DNA from: an uncultured Candidatus Pelagibacter sp.
GTDB lineage: Bacteria; Pseudomonadota; Alphaproteobacteria; Pelagibacterales; Pelagibacteraceae
Reading direction: 5' to 3'
DNA: 34,820 bases
NCBI GenBank assembly: GCA_905620495.1
Contig: CAJQTK010000030.1
Coordinates: 1-34,820, forward strand
The translations under genes and the position numbers were made by a program. Shown here piece by piece: positions 17,544 through 26,802 of this stretch (position 1 is its first letter; each line of letters begins with the position of its first letter). The notes under the pieces were generated by a model. The model worked only from the letters and a program-made list of their open reading frames with translations, searched no databases and had not been told where the DNA came from.

Positions 17544-18479
17544 ATGCATAATTTAATAAATAAAATAAACTTCTACCATTCTATTATTTTTTTTCTATTT
17601 TCAATCTTGCTTGCTATAATAATTGATCAATTTGAAAGTTTAATTATTTCTCCAGTCATTTGCTTACTTCTTATTCTTTCTATTGGAATTTCACATGGTG
17701 CGTTGGATAATCAAAAGGGTAAAAGACTTATTCGGCTGTATAATATAAAAAATTCTTACCTTTTTTATTTAATATATTCAATGATTGGACTTAGTATAAT
17801 CGTATTTTGGTTATACTTCCCAACTACATCACTCATTGTATTTTTAATAGTAGCCTCATATCATTTTGGTAAGGAGGATATAGATTTCCTGATAAAGAAT
17901 AAAAATGCATCAAATTTAATTCTTTATTTTTTAAAAGGAACACTAATAATTGTTGCTCCACTAATGTTTCATTTTACTGAAACGGTTATTATTTTTAAAT
18001 TGCTACTAATTCAAAATGAGAATTTTTTTTTATTTTTAGGGTTTATTGAAACCAACCAAATATTACACTTTGCTTTATTAACCTCTTTACTTGTTAATAT
18101 TTATTATTTCATAAATAATTTTAAAATTATGAATATCTTAATATTTATTGATTTTTTATCTATCGTAGCCTTAAATTATTTTTTATCTCCTCTAATCGCT
18201 TTTACAATATACTTTTGCTTCTTACATTCTTTCCGACATTCAATCTCATTGATAAATGAACTTGATGCAAATGACTTTAAAAATGGCGCTCATATTTTTG
18301 TAAAAAGAGCTATGCCCCTTACCTTTTTAACAGCAATACTCTATGTGGCTAGCCTATACATTCTATCCAATTATTATCAATTAAACGACGCAATATTAAA
18401 AGTTATATTTATTGGTTTGGCGTCTTTAACCTTTCCTCATATATTGCTTGAATATCTTTTGGAAAAAAATGAAAAATAA
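17544..18479 (+). CDS. blh: Brp/Blh-family beta-carotene 15,15'-dioxygenase (retinal-forming)
   Basis: 311 aa membrane protein with SIGISHGALDNQKGK, VASYHFGKEDIDF, CFLHSFRHSISL and FPHILLEYLLEK; located after crtIBY. Confidence 0.9.
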   Translation: MHNLINKINFYHSIIFFLFSILLAIIIDQFESLIISPVICLLLILSIGISHGALDNQKGKRLIRLYNIKNSYLFYLIYSMIGLSIIVFWLYFPTTSLIVFLIVASYHFGKEDIDFLIKNKNASNLILYFLKGTLIIVAPLMFHFTETVIIFKLLLIQNENFFLFLGFIETNQILHFALLTSLLVNIYYFINNFKIMNILIFIDFLSIVALNYFLSPLIAFTIYFCFLHSFRHSISLINELDANDFKNGAHIFVKRAMPLTFLTAILYVASLYILSNYYQLNDAILKVIFIGLASLTFPHILLEYLLEKNEK

Positions 18480-19413
18480 ACAAATTAAAATATTACTTTC
18501 TGCTCCACGAGGGTTTTGTGCCGGCGTTGAAAGAGCAATTGAAATAGTTAAAAAAAGTATTAAAAAATATGGTGCTCCAATTTATGTGCGTCACGAAATA
18601 GTGCATAATAAATATGTTGTCGATAGCCTTAAAGATATAGGGGCAATTTTTGTTGAAGAACTAGAAGAGGTTAAAGACAAAACTAGACCTGTAATCTTTT
18701 CTGCACACGGTGTACCAAAAACTATACCATTGCAAGCTGATAGCTATAAAATGGAATACATAGACGCCACATGTCCTCTTGTTTCAAAAGTTCACAGAGA
18801 AGCTGAAAACCTCTATAAAGCAGGCTATCACATTGTGCTTATAGGGCACAATAACCACCCAGAAGTTATTGGTACTATGGGGCAATTGCCAGAGGGTGCT
18901 ATTGATTTAATTCAGGACGAACATGATGTTGAAACATATAAATTAGATCAAAATAAAAAGATTGCCTACGTTACACAAACAACACTGTCCATTGATGATA
19001 CTAAAAATATAATAAAATCTCTTAAGAAAAAATTTCCTGAAATTAAAGCGCCATTTAAAGAAGATATTTGTTATGCAACTACTAACCGTCAATCAGCTGT
19101 TAAAAATATTGCAAAACAATGTGATATGTTTTTTGTTTTAGGAAATAGAAATTCTTCTAATTCAGTTCGCTTAGTCGAAGTGGCTGAACAAGCTGGCTGC
19201 CCACATGCTGAATTAATACATTCAGAAAGCGAGATTCCATTTGAAAGATTACAAAACTGTAAAACAATTGGCATTTCATCAGGAGCATCTGCTCCAGAAA
19301 TTCTAGTTGAAAATTTCATCAATAAACTGAAGAATAAATTTAAAATAAAGGTTGAAGAAGTTGAAATTACAAAAGAAAACATTGTTTTTAAAATCCCTGC
19401 AAAATTAAATTAA
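18469..19413 (+). CDS. ispH: 4-hydroxy-3-methylbut-2-enyl diphosphate reductase
   Basis: KILLSAPRGFCAGVERAIEIV, FSAHGVPKTIP, DATCPLVSKVHREAENL, TQTTLS, ICYATTNRQSAVKNIA. ATG at 18469, with 11 bp overlap with blh. Confidence 0.96.
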   Translation: MKNKQIKILLSAPRGFCAGVERAIEIVKKSIKKYGAPIYVRHEIVHNKYVVDSLKDIGAIFVEELEEVKDKTRPVIFSAHGVPKTIPLQADSYKMEYIDATCPLVSKVHREAENLYKAGYHIVLIGHNNHPEVIGTMGQLPEGAIDLIQDEHDVETYKLDQNKKIAYVTQTTLSIDDTKNIIKSLKKKFPEIKAPFKEDICYATTNRQSAVKNIAKQCDMFFVLGNRNSSNSVRLVEVAEQAGCPHAELIHSESEIPFERLQNCKTIGISSGASAPEILVENFINKLKNKFKIKVEEVEITKENIVFKIPAKLN

Positions 19414-20382
19414 ATGGCCGTATATACAAAAATAAAAAATAAAGATGTCCTCACATTAAGTAATGATTACAAAATAGGTGCAGTAACTAAATTTGAGGGT
19501 ATAAAAAAAGGAATAGAAAATACAAATTATCTATTAAGGACAAGCAAAAAAAAATATATCTTAACAATCTTTGAAAAAAGAGTTCAAAAAAGAGATTTGC
19601 CTTTCTTCATAAGCTTAATGGAGGGGTTAAATCAAAAGAAAATTATTTGTCCTAAACCGTTAAAAAACAGCAATGGTAAGCATTTAAGTACAATTCAAAA
19701 TAAACCGTTCTGCATTGTGACTTTTTTAAAGGGCACAGATAAAACTAATCTTAATTATAAAAATTGTTTTGATATAGGTAAAAATATTGCAAAATTTCAT
19801 AAAGTTACGAGCAAAATAAAATTATATAGAGAAAACTCTATGTCTATTAGCAAATTAGGTAACTTATTAAAATCCATCAAGTTTACATCTAATAAAGTAG
19901 CCCCAAAACTAGAACCTACACTTAAAGCATGCCTAAAAAATATTAAAAATCAGTGGCCCAAAAAGTTACCCACTGGGATCATTCATGGAGATTTATTTAT
20001 AGATAATATTTTCTTTAACAAAAATAAATTTTCTGGATTTATTGATTTTTATTTTTCAAGTAATGATTATCTAATGTATGAGATTGCAATTTGCATAAAC
20101 GCATTATGTTTTGATAAAAAAAGAAATTCTTTTGTAATGAATAATAAAAAAATTAAAAACTTAATTGATGGATATGAAAGCATAAGACCTTTTTCAAAAA
20201 AAGAAAAAGATGCATTAAATATATTATGTAGAGGGGCTGCTTTAAGATATCTGCTAACTAGGATTTATGATTATTTTAATACCCCTAAAACTGCTTTAAT
20301 TCAAATTAAAGATCCCAACGAATATTTACAAAAACTAATTATCCATAACAATCTAAATAGCTACAAAGATTATTATAAGTAA
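19414..20382 (+). CDS. thrB: Homoserine kinase (ThrB, APH-fold type)
   Basis: 322 aa; ENTNYLLRTSKKKYILTIFEKR, GIIHGDLFIDNIFF, and position after ispH and before rnhA. Confidence 0.9.
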   Translation: MAVYTKIKNKDVLTLSNDYKIGAVTKFEGIKKGIENTNYLLRTSKKKYILTIFEKRVQKRDLPFFISLMEGLNQKKIICPKPLKNSNGKHLSTIQNKPFCIVTFLKGTDKTNLNYKNCFDIGKNIAKFHKVTSKIKLYRENSMSISKLGNLLKSIKFTSNKVAPKLEPTLKACLKNIKNQWPKKLPTGIIHGDLFIDNIFFNKNKFSGFIDFYFSSNDYLMYEIAICINALCFDKKRNSFVMNNKKIKNLIDGYESIRPFSKKEKDALNILCRGAALRYLLTRIYDYFNTPKTALIQIKDPNEYLQKLIIHNNLNSYKDYYK

Positions 20383-20807
20383 TGATAAAAATTTATACTG
20401 ATGGCTCTTGTTTGAATAATCCTGGAAATGGTGGTTGGGCAGCAATTATCAATATTAATAATGAAGTAAAAAAAATTAGCGGCAGTGTAAAAGATACAAC
20501 TAATAATAAAATGGAACTGATGGCTCCAATTAAAGCACTTCAAACCATAGAAGAAAAGCAACCAATTGAAATTTATACAGACTCACAATATTTGAGATTA
20601 GGCATTACTGATTGGGTACATAAATGGACAAAAAATAATTGGCTGACTTCAAAAAAAGAACCAGTAAAAAATAAAGAACTTTGGATTCAGCTTTATGATT
20701 TAAATAAATCCCATGAAATTAAATGGATATGGGTTAAGGCACACGCTGGAAATATTTTAAATGAAGAGGTCGACTTGCTAGCAAAGCAAGCTGCAGAATT
20801 AAACTAA
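20382..20807 (+). CDS. rnhA: Ribonuclease HI
   Basis: 141 aa; MIKIYTDGSCLNNPGNGGWAAI, TNNKMELMAPIKAL, IYTDSQYLRLGI, KWIWVKAHAG. Confidence 0.96.
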   Translation: MIKIYTDGSCLNNPGNGGWAAIININNEVKKISGSVKDTTNNKMELMAPIKALQTIEEKQPIEIYTDSQYLRLGITDWVHKWTKNNWLTSKKEPVKNKELWIQLYDLNKSHEIKWIWVKAHAGNILNEEVDLLAKQAAELN

Positions 20808-21284
20808 ATTTAAAAAATTTTGGGCAGCAGATATTTCACATGCACCCGTATCCTCTTCTTCTTGTAATTTAATTACTTTAAGGTTCTCAATTAGCATTGT
20901 GTATCTGTTTGATCTTATACCTAATCCTCTGGCACTTTTATCAACATCTGCACCTATCGCTTTCGTAAAACTTAAAAATGGATCTGCCATCATCAAAATT
21001 TTATCTTTAACATTCTGACTTTTTCCCCATGCATCCATTACGAATGGATCATTTACTGAAATGCATACTATGTAATCCACACCTTTTGCCTTGTATTTTT
21101 CATGATTATCAACATATCCAGGCAAATGTTTAGCTGAACAAACTGATGTGTAAGCACCTGGTAAACCAAATAAAACTATCTTCTTATCCTTAAAAAATTC
21201 TAATGTATTTTTCTTAACAGGATTTCCATCTTCCATAATAAAAAATTCAGAATTAGGTATTTTATCATTTTCTTTTAATTTCAT
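20799..21284 (-). CDS. Peroxiredoxin (Prx5-like, redoxin domain)
   Basis: 161 aa; IVLFGLPGAYTSVCSAKHLPGYV and FVMDAWGKSQNV. Confidence 0.92.
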   Translation of the reverse strand: MKLKENDKIPNSEFFIMEDGNPVKKNTLEFFKDKKIVLFGLPGAYTSVCSAKHLPGYVDNHEKYKAKGVDYIVCISVNDPFVMDAWGKSQNVKDKILMMADPFLSFTKAIGADVDKSARGLGIRSNRYTMLIENLKVIKLQEEEDTGACEISAAQNFLNLV

Positions 21285-22660
21285 TGTATTTTTTCCTTAA
21301 TATATTTTTTGATTTTACTTAGATTATTTGATATAATATCGTAATTTTCTTTTTCATCCATAACATACTTTAGTTCGTCAGGTAGTTCTGGTTTGATACC
21401 AATTGATTTATCTATTGCATCAGGAAATTTACATGGGTGTGCTGTTACCAAAACAATATTATTACCATCTATATTTACTTTGTTTAAGGCTCCAAAGCCT
21501 ATCGCGCTATGAGGATCCAGTATAATATCATATTTAGTATAAACCTCTTTAATAATATCTAAAACCTCCTTTTCATTAATGCTTGCTGATAAAAAATCTT
21601 TATTTATTTTTTTCATTTTGCTTTTTGGAATAATATATTTACCTTCTTCTTTAATATCAGTCATGATCTTTTGGGTTTCATTATCATCACAATCATTCAG
21701 ATCATATACCAATCTTTCAAAATTGCTGGCGATTTGAATATCCATACTTGGTGAATTTGTTTCAAAAACACTTTCAGCTTCATATTTTCCACTTGAAATT
21801 GCTCTATGCAAAATATCATTTTGATTTGTAGCAACTATAAGTTTGTTTATTGGTAGACCCATTTTTTTAGCTAGATAACCCGCATACACATCTCCAAAAT
21901 TGCCTGTTGGTACTGAGAAGTTAACCGGTCTATCGTCTCGGATTTGGAAATATGTGTAAAAATAATAAACAACTTGTGCAATAATTCTTGCCCAATTTAT
22001 CGAATTCACACCAGACATATTAATTGATTTAGAAAATTCTTTATCTGCAAACATTGATTTAACTAAATTTTGACAGTCGTCGAAGTTACCTTCTATCGCT
22101 ATATTAAAGACATTTTTTTCTTTAATAGTTGACATTAGTTTTCTTTGAACAAATGAAACTTTATTGTGAGGGTGAAGAACAAATATATTCATATTCTTTT
22201 TCCCCTTGATTGCATCTATTGCAGCAGCACCTGTGTCTCCCGATGTTGCAACTACAACATTTATATTTTTATTAGTTTTGTTTAAATAAAATTCATAAAA
22301 GTTTCCCAACAATTGCATCGCTATATCTTTAAAGGCAAGTGTTGGACCATGAAATAACTCTAAAAGCTTAGTGTCACCTACTTTAATTAAATCTACAGCA
22401 TTGTCTTTTCTAAACACAGAATATGACTTTTCAACAATATCTGATAATTCATTTACCGTCATAAAATCACCAATAAATGGGTAAATTATTTTTTTTGCTA
22501 AGTCCTTGTAATTTAAGCTACTTAATGATTCAAGCTCCACAGCACTGTATTTTTTAACTTCCCTAGGAACAAACAAGCCCCCATCATTCGCAAGTCCTTT
22601 GATAAATACTTCCTCAAAGCTATATTCTTTTGAATTGTCTCTAGTGCTAATATATTTCAT
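21281..22660 (-). CDS. thrC: Threonine synthase
   Basis: 459 aa; MKYISTRDNSKEYSFEEVFIKGLANDGGLFVPRE, FHGPTLAFKDIAMQLLGN, VVATSGDTGAAAIDAI. Confidence 0.95.
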   Translation of the reverse strand: MKYISTRDNSKEYSFEEVFIKGLANDGGLFVPREVKKYSAVELESLSSLNYKDLAKKIIYPFIGDFMTVNELSDIVEKSYSVFRKDNAVDLIKVGDTKLLELFHGPTLAFKDIAMQLLGNFYEFYLNKTNKNINVVVATSGDTGAAAIDAIKGKKNMNIFVLHPHNKVSFVQRKLMSTIKEKNVFNIAIEGNFDDCQNLVKSMFADKEFSKSINMSGVNSINWARIIAQVVYYFYTYFQIRDDRPVNFSVPTGNFGDVYAGYLAKKMGLPINKLIVATNQNDILHRAISSGKYEAESVFETNSPSMDIQIASNFERLVYDLNDCDDNETQKIMTDIKEEGKYIIPKSKMKKINKDFLSASINEKEVLDIIKEVYTKYDIILDPHSAIGFGALNKVNIDGNNIVLVTAHPCKFPDAIDKSIGIKPELPDELKYVMDEKENYDIISNNLSKIKKYIKEKIQ

Positions 22661-22706
22661 TTATGATTATACGATACCTTACCGTAATTTTTTTTAGGAA
22701 CAATAT

Positions 22707-23606
22707 TTAAATTAGACTATCTATCAAAAATAATACAAAGATTAAAAATAAATACAAAATTGAATAAGCAAATACTTTTTTTGCTTTCTTTAAATCAAAT
22801 TTATCTTTCTTATGTTTGTATAGGTCAAAACAAATATAAATATAATAAATTGTAAGAATTAATACCGGTATGAAATAGATTAAACCTGAAAAGTTAATCA
22901 AATATGGAAAAGTGATGACTGGTAACATTAATAAAGAATAAATAAAAATATGTACTTTAGTTTTTTCAATACCGTCAGTTAAAGGTAGCATTGGAATTTT
23001 TGCTTTTTTATAATCATCAGCTTTATATAGGCTCAATGCCCAAAAATGAGAGGGTGTCCAAAAAAAAATTATCAAAAATAAGGTTAATGGCTCTAAACTA
23101 ATTGTATTAGTGGCTATAGTCCACCCGATAACAGGTGGCAATGCTCCGGCTACTCCACCAATAACAATGTTTTGTGGTGTTTTTTTTTTTAACCATATTG
23201 TGTAAATAAAAAGATAAAAGAATATTGTAAATAACAACAATGATGCTGATAATAAATTTGTAAAATAGTTTAAAGCTACAACTGAAATTATTGACAACAA
23301 TACTCCAAAGATAAGTGCCTGCTTTCTATTAATTTTACCAGTTGGAATTGGCCTCAAGCATGTTCTTGTCATGAGTGCATCTAAATCTGACTCATACCAC
23401 ATGTTTAAACATCCCGCTGCACCAGCACCTAACGCAACTAAGGTTATGCCTATCATGGCATTAACAATATCTATATTGGAATTGGAAGTTAAAAGGCCAA
23501 CAGCACACGTAAAAACAACAAGAGACATAACTCTTGGCTTCATTAACAAATATAAGGATTTAATATAAATATTTATATTTAGTGGGGTAGTTTTTTTTAT
23601 AATCAT
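22707..23606 (-). CDS. ctaB: Protoheme IX farnesyltransferase
   Basis: 299 aa; LMKPRVMSLVVFTCAVGLL, NMWYESDLDALMTRTCLRPIPTGKI, FFWTPSHFWALSLYKADDYKKAKIPMLPL. Confidence 0.95.
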   Translation of the reverse strand: MIIKKTTPLNINIYIKSLYLLMKPRVMSLVVFTCAVGLLTSNSNIDIVNAMIGITLVALGAGAAGCLNMWYESDLDALMTRTCLRPIPTGKINRKQALIFGVLLSIISVVALNYFTNLLSASLLLFTIFFYLFIYTIWLKKKTPQNIVIGGVAGALPPVIGWTIATNTISLEPLTLFLIIFFWTPSHFWALSLYKADDYKKAKIPMLPLTDGIEKTKVHIFIYSLLMLPVITFPYLINFSGLIYFIPVLILTIYYIYICFDLYKHKKDKFDLKKAKKVFAYSILYLFLIFVLFLIDSLI

Positions 23607-23628
23607 ATTGGATAAAAGTACTCTACAG

Positions 23629-23892
23629 CTAATCTATATTTATTAAAATAAATATAAGAGATATTACCATTCCAATAATTAAAATATGATTACCTAAATC
23701 AAAGATTCCAACTTGTTTATTTTTTTTATCAATAAATCTTCTGCTGAGAGGCAAATTGTCATATGGGTTAATTTTAATTGACGGACTTTTTTCTTTTTGA
23801 GCTTCTATTTTTAATTGAGTGCCAAACCATGTGGCATAAATAAAAAGTAAAAAAAATATTATCACCCCACCAAGTACAGTAAAACCAGTCAT
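23629..23892 (-). CDS. Small two-TM membrane protein in the cox cluster
   Basis: 87 aa; N-terminal TM FTVLGGVIIFFLLFIYATWFG and C-terminal TM HILIIGMVISLIFILINI; preceded on the - strand by AGGAGG. Confidence 0.7.
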   Translation of the reverse strand: MTGFTVLGGVIIFFLLFIYATWFGTQLKIEAQKEKSPSIKINPYDNLPLSRRFIDKKNKQVGIFDLGNHILIIGMVISLIFILINID

Positions 23893-23896
23893 ATAA

Positions 23897-24235
23897 TTAT
23901 CCTCCTATAAAAAAATATAATAATCTTGTAAAAACAGTGTATTTAGCTTCTGCTACCATTAGCCCAATGAAGCAAGCTATTGCTGTCATTGGCCACAAAA
24001 GAACATTAACCAAGGCATATCTCTCCCAAAATAAATGCATAAAAAAAGCCATTATTAGTCCAGCTTTAAGAAACATAAATATTAGAATTAAAGTCCATCT
24101 TAATAATCCTTGAAATTGAAACCAGTCGACCATGTAAGAAAAGAAACTAAGTACAAATAATAATCCCCAAATCCATAAGTAGATTCCTATCTTATGTGTT
24201 GAAGCAACTGTTTCTTTGTTTTCTATCTCATCCAT
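23897..24235 (-). CDS. Cytochrome c oxidase subunit IV-like protein
   Basis: 112 aa, three hydrophobic segments; IYLWIWGLLFVLSFFSYMVDWF...LKAGLIMAFFMHLFWERYALVNVLLWPM is typical of prokaryotic COX4. Confidence 0.85.
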   Translation of the reverse strand: MDEIENKETVASTHKIGIYLWIWGLLFVLSFFSYMVDWFQFQGLLRWTLILIFMFLKAGLIMAFFMHLFWERYALVNVLLWPMTAIACFIGLMVAEAKYTVFTRLLYFFIGG

Positions 24236-24243
24236 AATCTAGT

Positions 24244-24948
24244 TTACCATAAATAAAAGAAGGCAAATATAAATACCCATACTAAATCAACAAAATGCCA
24301 ATAAAGTCCTAAGATTTCTATTGCTACATAGTCTGATTTCATTGAAGTAAAAAATCCTCTTTTACCTTTGTCAAAATCACCTCTAAAAACTTTTCTTGAA
24401 TAAATAAATAAGAAGATCACACCAATCGAGACGTGTGTTCCATGAAATCCAGTGATCATAAAAAAGAAAGAACCAAACTGTTTAGCTCCAAAAGGATTTT
24501 CCCACGGTCTGACACCTTCATGTATTAGCTTAGACCATTCAAATGCTTGCATGCCAACAAAAGTAAGCCCCCCTATAGCTGTAGCTAATATTAACCAACC
24601 ACACATTTTTCTATTTTTTTCATATCCATATTTAACCGCAAGAGCCATGGTTCCACTGCTAGTAATTAAAACAAATGTCATAATTGCAATTAATAATAAT
24701 GGAACAGCTACGCCATTGACATGTAATGAAAAAACCTCACTTGTGTTTGGCCAATCCACTACAGTAGAAGTTCTTCCTTTCATATATGAAATTAAAAAAC
24801 AGCTAAATATAAAAGTGTCACTCAGTAGAAAAATCCACATCATAACTTTACCCCATTGAACACCTTTAAAGGCAGTTTGATCCGATCCCATATCCTGAGA
24901 CATGCCTTTAAAACCTCCAGGTAAATTTTTTAATGAATTATCTGACAT
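24244..24948 (-). CDS. coxC: Cytochrome c oxidase subunit III
   Basis: 234 aa; MITGFHGTHVSIGVIFLFI and EILGLYWHFVDLVWVFIFAFFYLW. Confidence 0.93.
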   Translation of the reverse strand: MSDNSLKNLPGGFKGMSQDMGSDQTAFKGVQWGKVMMWIFLLSDTFIFSCFLISYMKGRTSTVVDWPNTSEVFSLHVNGVAVPLLLIAIMTFVLITSSGTMALAVKYGYEKNRKMCGWLILATAIGGLTFVGMQAFEWSKLIHEGVRPWENPFGAKQFGSFFFMITGFHGTHVSIGVIFLFIYSRKVFRGDFDKGKRGFFTSMKSDYVAIEILGLYWHFVDLVWVFIFAFFYLW

Positions 24949-24957
24949 CTAAATTGA

Positions 24958-26796
24958 TTAAGTTTTTTCAACTTCCGCACTTATAACTTCACTTGGTGGG
25001 GTTGTTTGAGTTATATAATCTTCTTTTGCTCCCGGTACATTAAAGTCATAAGGCCATCTATGAATAACTGGCAATTTTTCTCCCCAGTTACCATGAGCTG
25101 GCGGCACTTCTGGAGTTAACCACTCTAAAGAATTTGCTTTCCAAGGATTTTTTCCAGCTGGTTTTCCAATGCTCAAACTTACTACTATATTATAAATAAA
25201 TATAAGCTGTGAGAAACCAACAATTAAGGCAGCTACAGTTATAAATTCATTCATTCCTATCGCAGAGGTTACATAAGGACTGTCATACATTTCAAAATAC
25301 CTTCTTGGTACTCCGATAAAACCGAGATAGTGCATGGGGAAATAAATAGAATAAGCCCCTAAAAAAGTGAACCAAAAATGCCACTTACCTAATTTTTCAC
25401 TTAACATTCTTCCTGTAACTAAGGGAAACCAATGATAAACAGCTCCCATAATTACCATAAGCGGGGCGATCCCCATTACCATATGAAAATGGGCTATGAC
25501 AAAATAAGTATCAGATAGCGGAATATCCACAGCAACGTTGCCTAGAAAAATCCCAGTAATCCCACCATTTACAAAGGTCACAATAAAACCTAGGCAAAAA
25601 AGCATTACAGTATTCATTCTTATGTTGGCTCTAAATAGTGTGATTATCCAGTTATAAACTTTCAATGCAGTTGGTACTGCAATAATAAGAGTGGTTGTTG
25701 CAAAGAAAAATCCAAACCAAGGATTCATTCCACTAACATACATGTGATGAGCCCAAACAAAGAAACTTAAAGCACCAATACCAACGATAGCCCAAACCAT
25801 CATTCGATATCCAAAAATATTTTTTCTAGCATGAACTGATATTAAATCTGAAACTATTCCAAAAGCAGGAAGGGCTACAATATAAACTTCAGGGTGTCCA
25901 AAAAACCAAAATAAATGCTGGAAAAGAACTGGACTTCCACCACCATAACTTAATACTTCTCCTGCCTGAACAATTGTTGGCATAAAGAAACTAGTTCCAA
26001 GCATCTTATCTAAAGTCATCATAATGCAACTAACCAATAAAGCTGGGAAAGCTAACATTGCTAAAGCAGTTGCTGTAAAAATCCCCCAGATAGTCAATGG
26101 CATTCTCATTAATGTCATGCCTCTAGTACGTGCTTGTAAAATTGTGATTAAATAATTTAATCCACCCATAGTAAATCCAATTACAAATAAAGATAAAGAA
26201 ACAAGCATCAAAATAATTCCCATATTCGATCCTGGGGTACCTGGTAAAATTGCCTGAGGTGGATAAAGTGTCCAGCCTGCTCCAGTTGGTCCACCAGGAA
26301 CAAAGAAACTGGCCATAAGAACACAAACTGCAATAAAAAACATCCAAAAGCTAACCATGTTTACATACGGGAAAACCATATCTCTTGCACCAACCATTAA
26401 AGGAATTAAATAATTTCCAAAACCTCCCAAAAATAATGCTGTTAAAAAATAAACTACCATTATCATTCCATGCATAGTTACAAATTGATAATAGTGTTCG
26501 GCAGTAATAAATGGAACTAATTCTGGAAAACCTAATTGCAAACGCATTAGCCATGACAGCACTAAACCAACAATTCCTGTAAATACTGCAGTAAGAAAAT
26601 ATTGTACTCCAATAACTTTTGCATCCTGACAAAAAATCCACTTCGTAATAAAGCTATGACCGTGATATAAATCTTGTTCTGGAAGCTCTGCAGGTCTTAC
26701 ATAATCAATATCTTTTGACGAACCAGAAGAGCTCGAAGTAATCTCTGAAGACTGTGCTTTAATTGGTGTATTTTTTTGGTTATATTCGTCTGACAT
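24958..26796 (-). CDS. coxA: Cytochrome c oxidase subunit I
   Basis: 612 aa; heme-copper motifs MHGMIMVVYF, FWFFGHPEVYIVALPAFGI, WAHHMYVSGM, YFVIAHFHMVMG. Confidence 0.97.
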   Translation of the reverse strand: MSDEYNQKNTPIKAQSSEITSSSSGSSKDIDYVRPAELPEQDLYHGHSFITKWIFCQDAKVIGVQYFLTAVFTGIVGLVLSWLMRLQLGFPELVPFITAEHYYQFVTMHGMIMVVYFLTALFLGGFGNYLIPLMVGARDMVFPYVNMVSFWMFFIAVCVLMASFFVPGGPTGAGWTLYPPQAILPGTPGSNMGIILMLVSLSLFVIGFTMGGLNYLITILQARTRGMTLMRMPLTIWGIFTATALAMLAFPALLVSCIMMTLDKMLGTSFFMPTIVQAGEVLSYGGGSPVLFQHLFWFFGHPEVYIVALPAFGIVSDLISVHARKNIFGYRMMVWAIVGIGALSFFVWAHHMYVSGMNPWFGFFFATTTLIIAVPTALKVYNWIITLFRANIRMNTVMLFCLGFIVTFVNGGITGIFLGNVAVDIPLSDTYFVIAHFHMVMGIAPLMVIMGAVYHWFPLVTGRMLSEKLGKWHFWFTFLGAYSIYFPMHYLGFIGVPRRYFEMYDSPYVTSAIGMNEFITVAALIVGFSQLIFIYNIVVSLSIGKPAGKNPWKANSLEWLTPEVPPAHGNWGEKLPVIHRWPYDFNVPGAKEDYITQTTPPSEVISAEVEKT

Positions 26797-26802
26797 ATTG
26801 TT

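Noticed and set aside
24452-24859. 135-aa plus-strand ORF opposite coxC
   Set aside because: Complement of a conserved coxC sequence; no independent motif or RBS.
26123-26641. Minus-strand ORFs 26123..26347 and 26351..26641 within coxA
   Set aside because: Frame-shifted readings of coxA, rich in Cys/Tyr/Phe as expected for out-of-frame translation of a membrane protein gene; no sign of a frameshift because coxA is full length.
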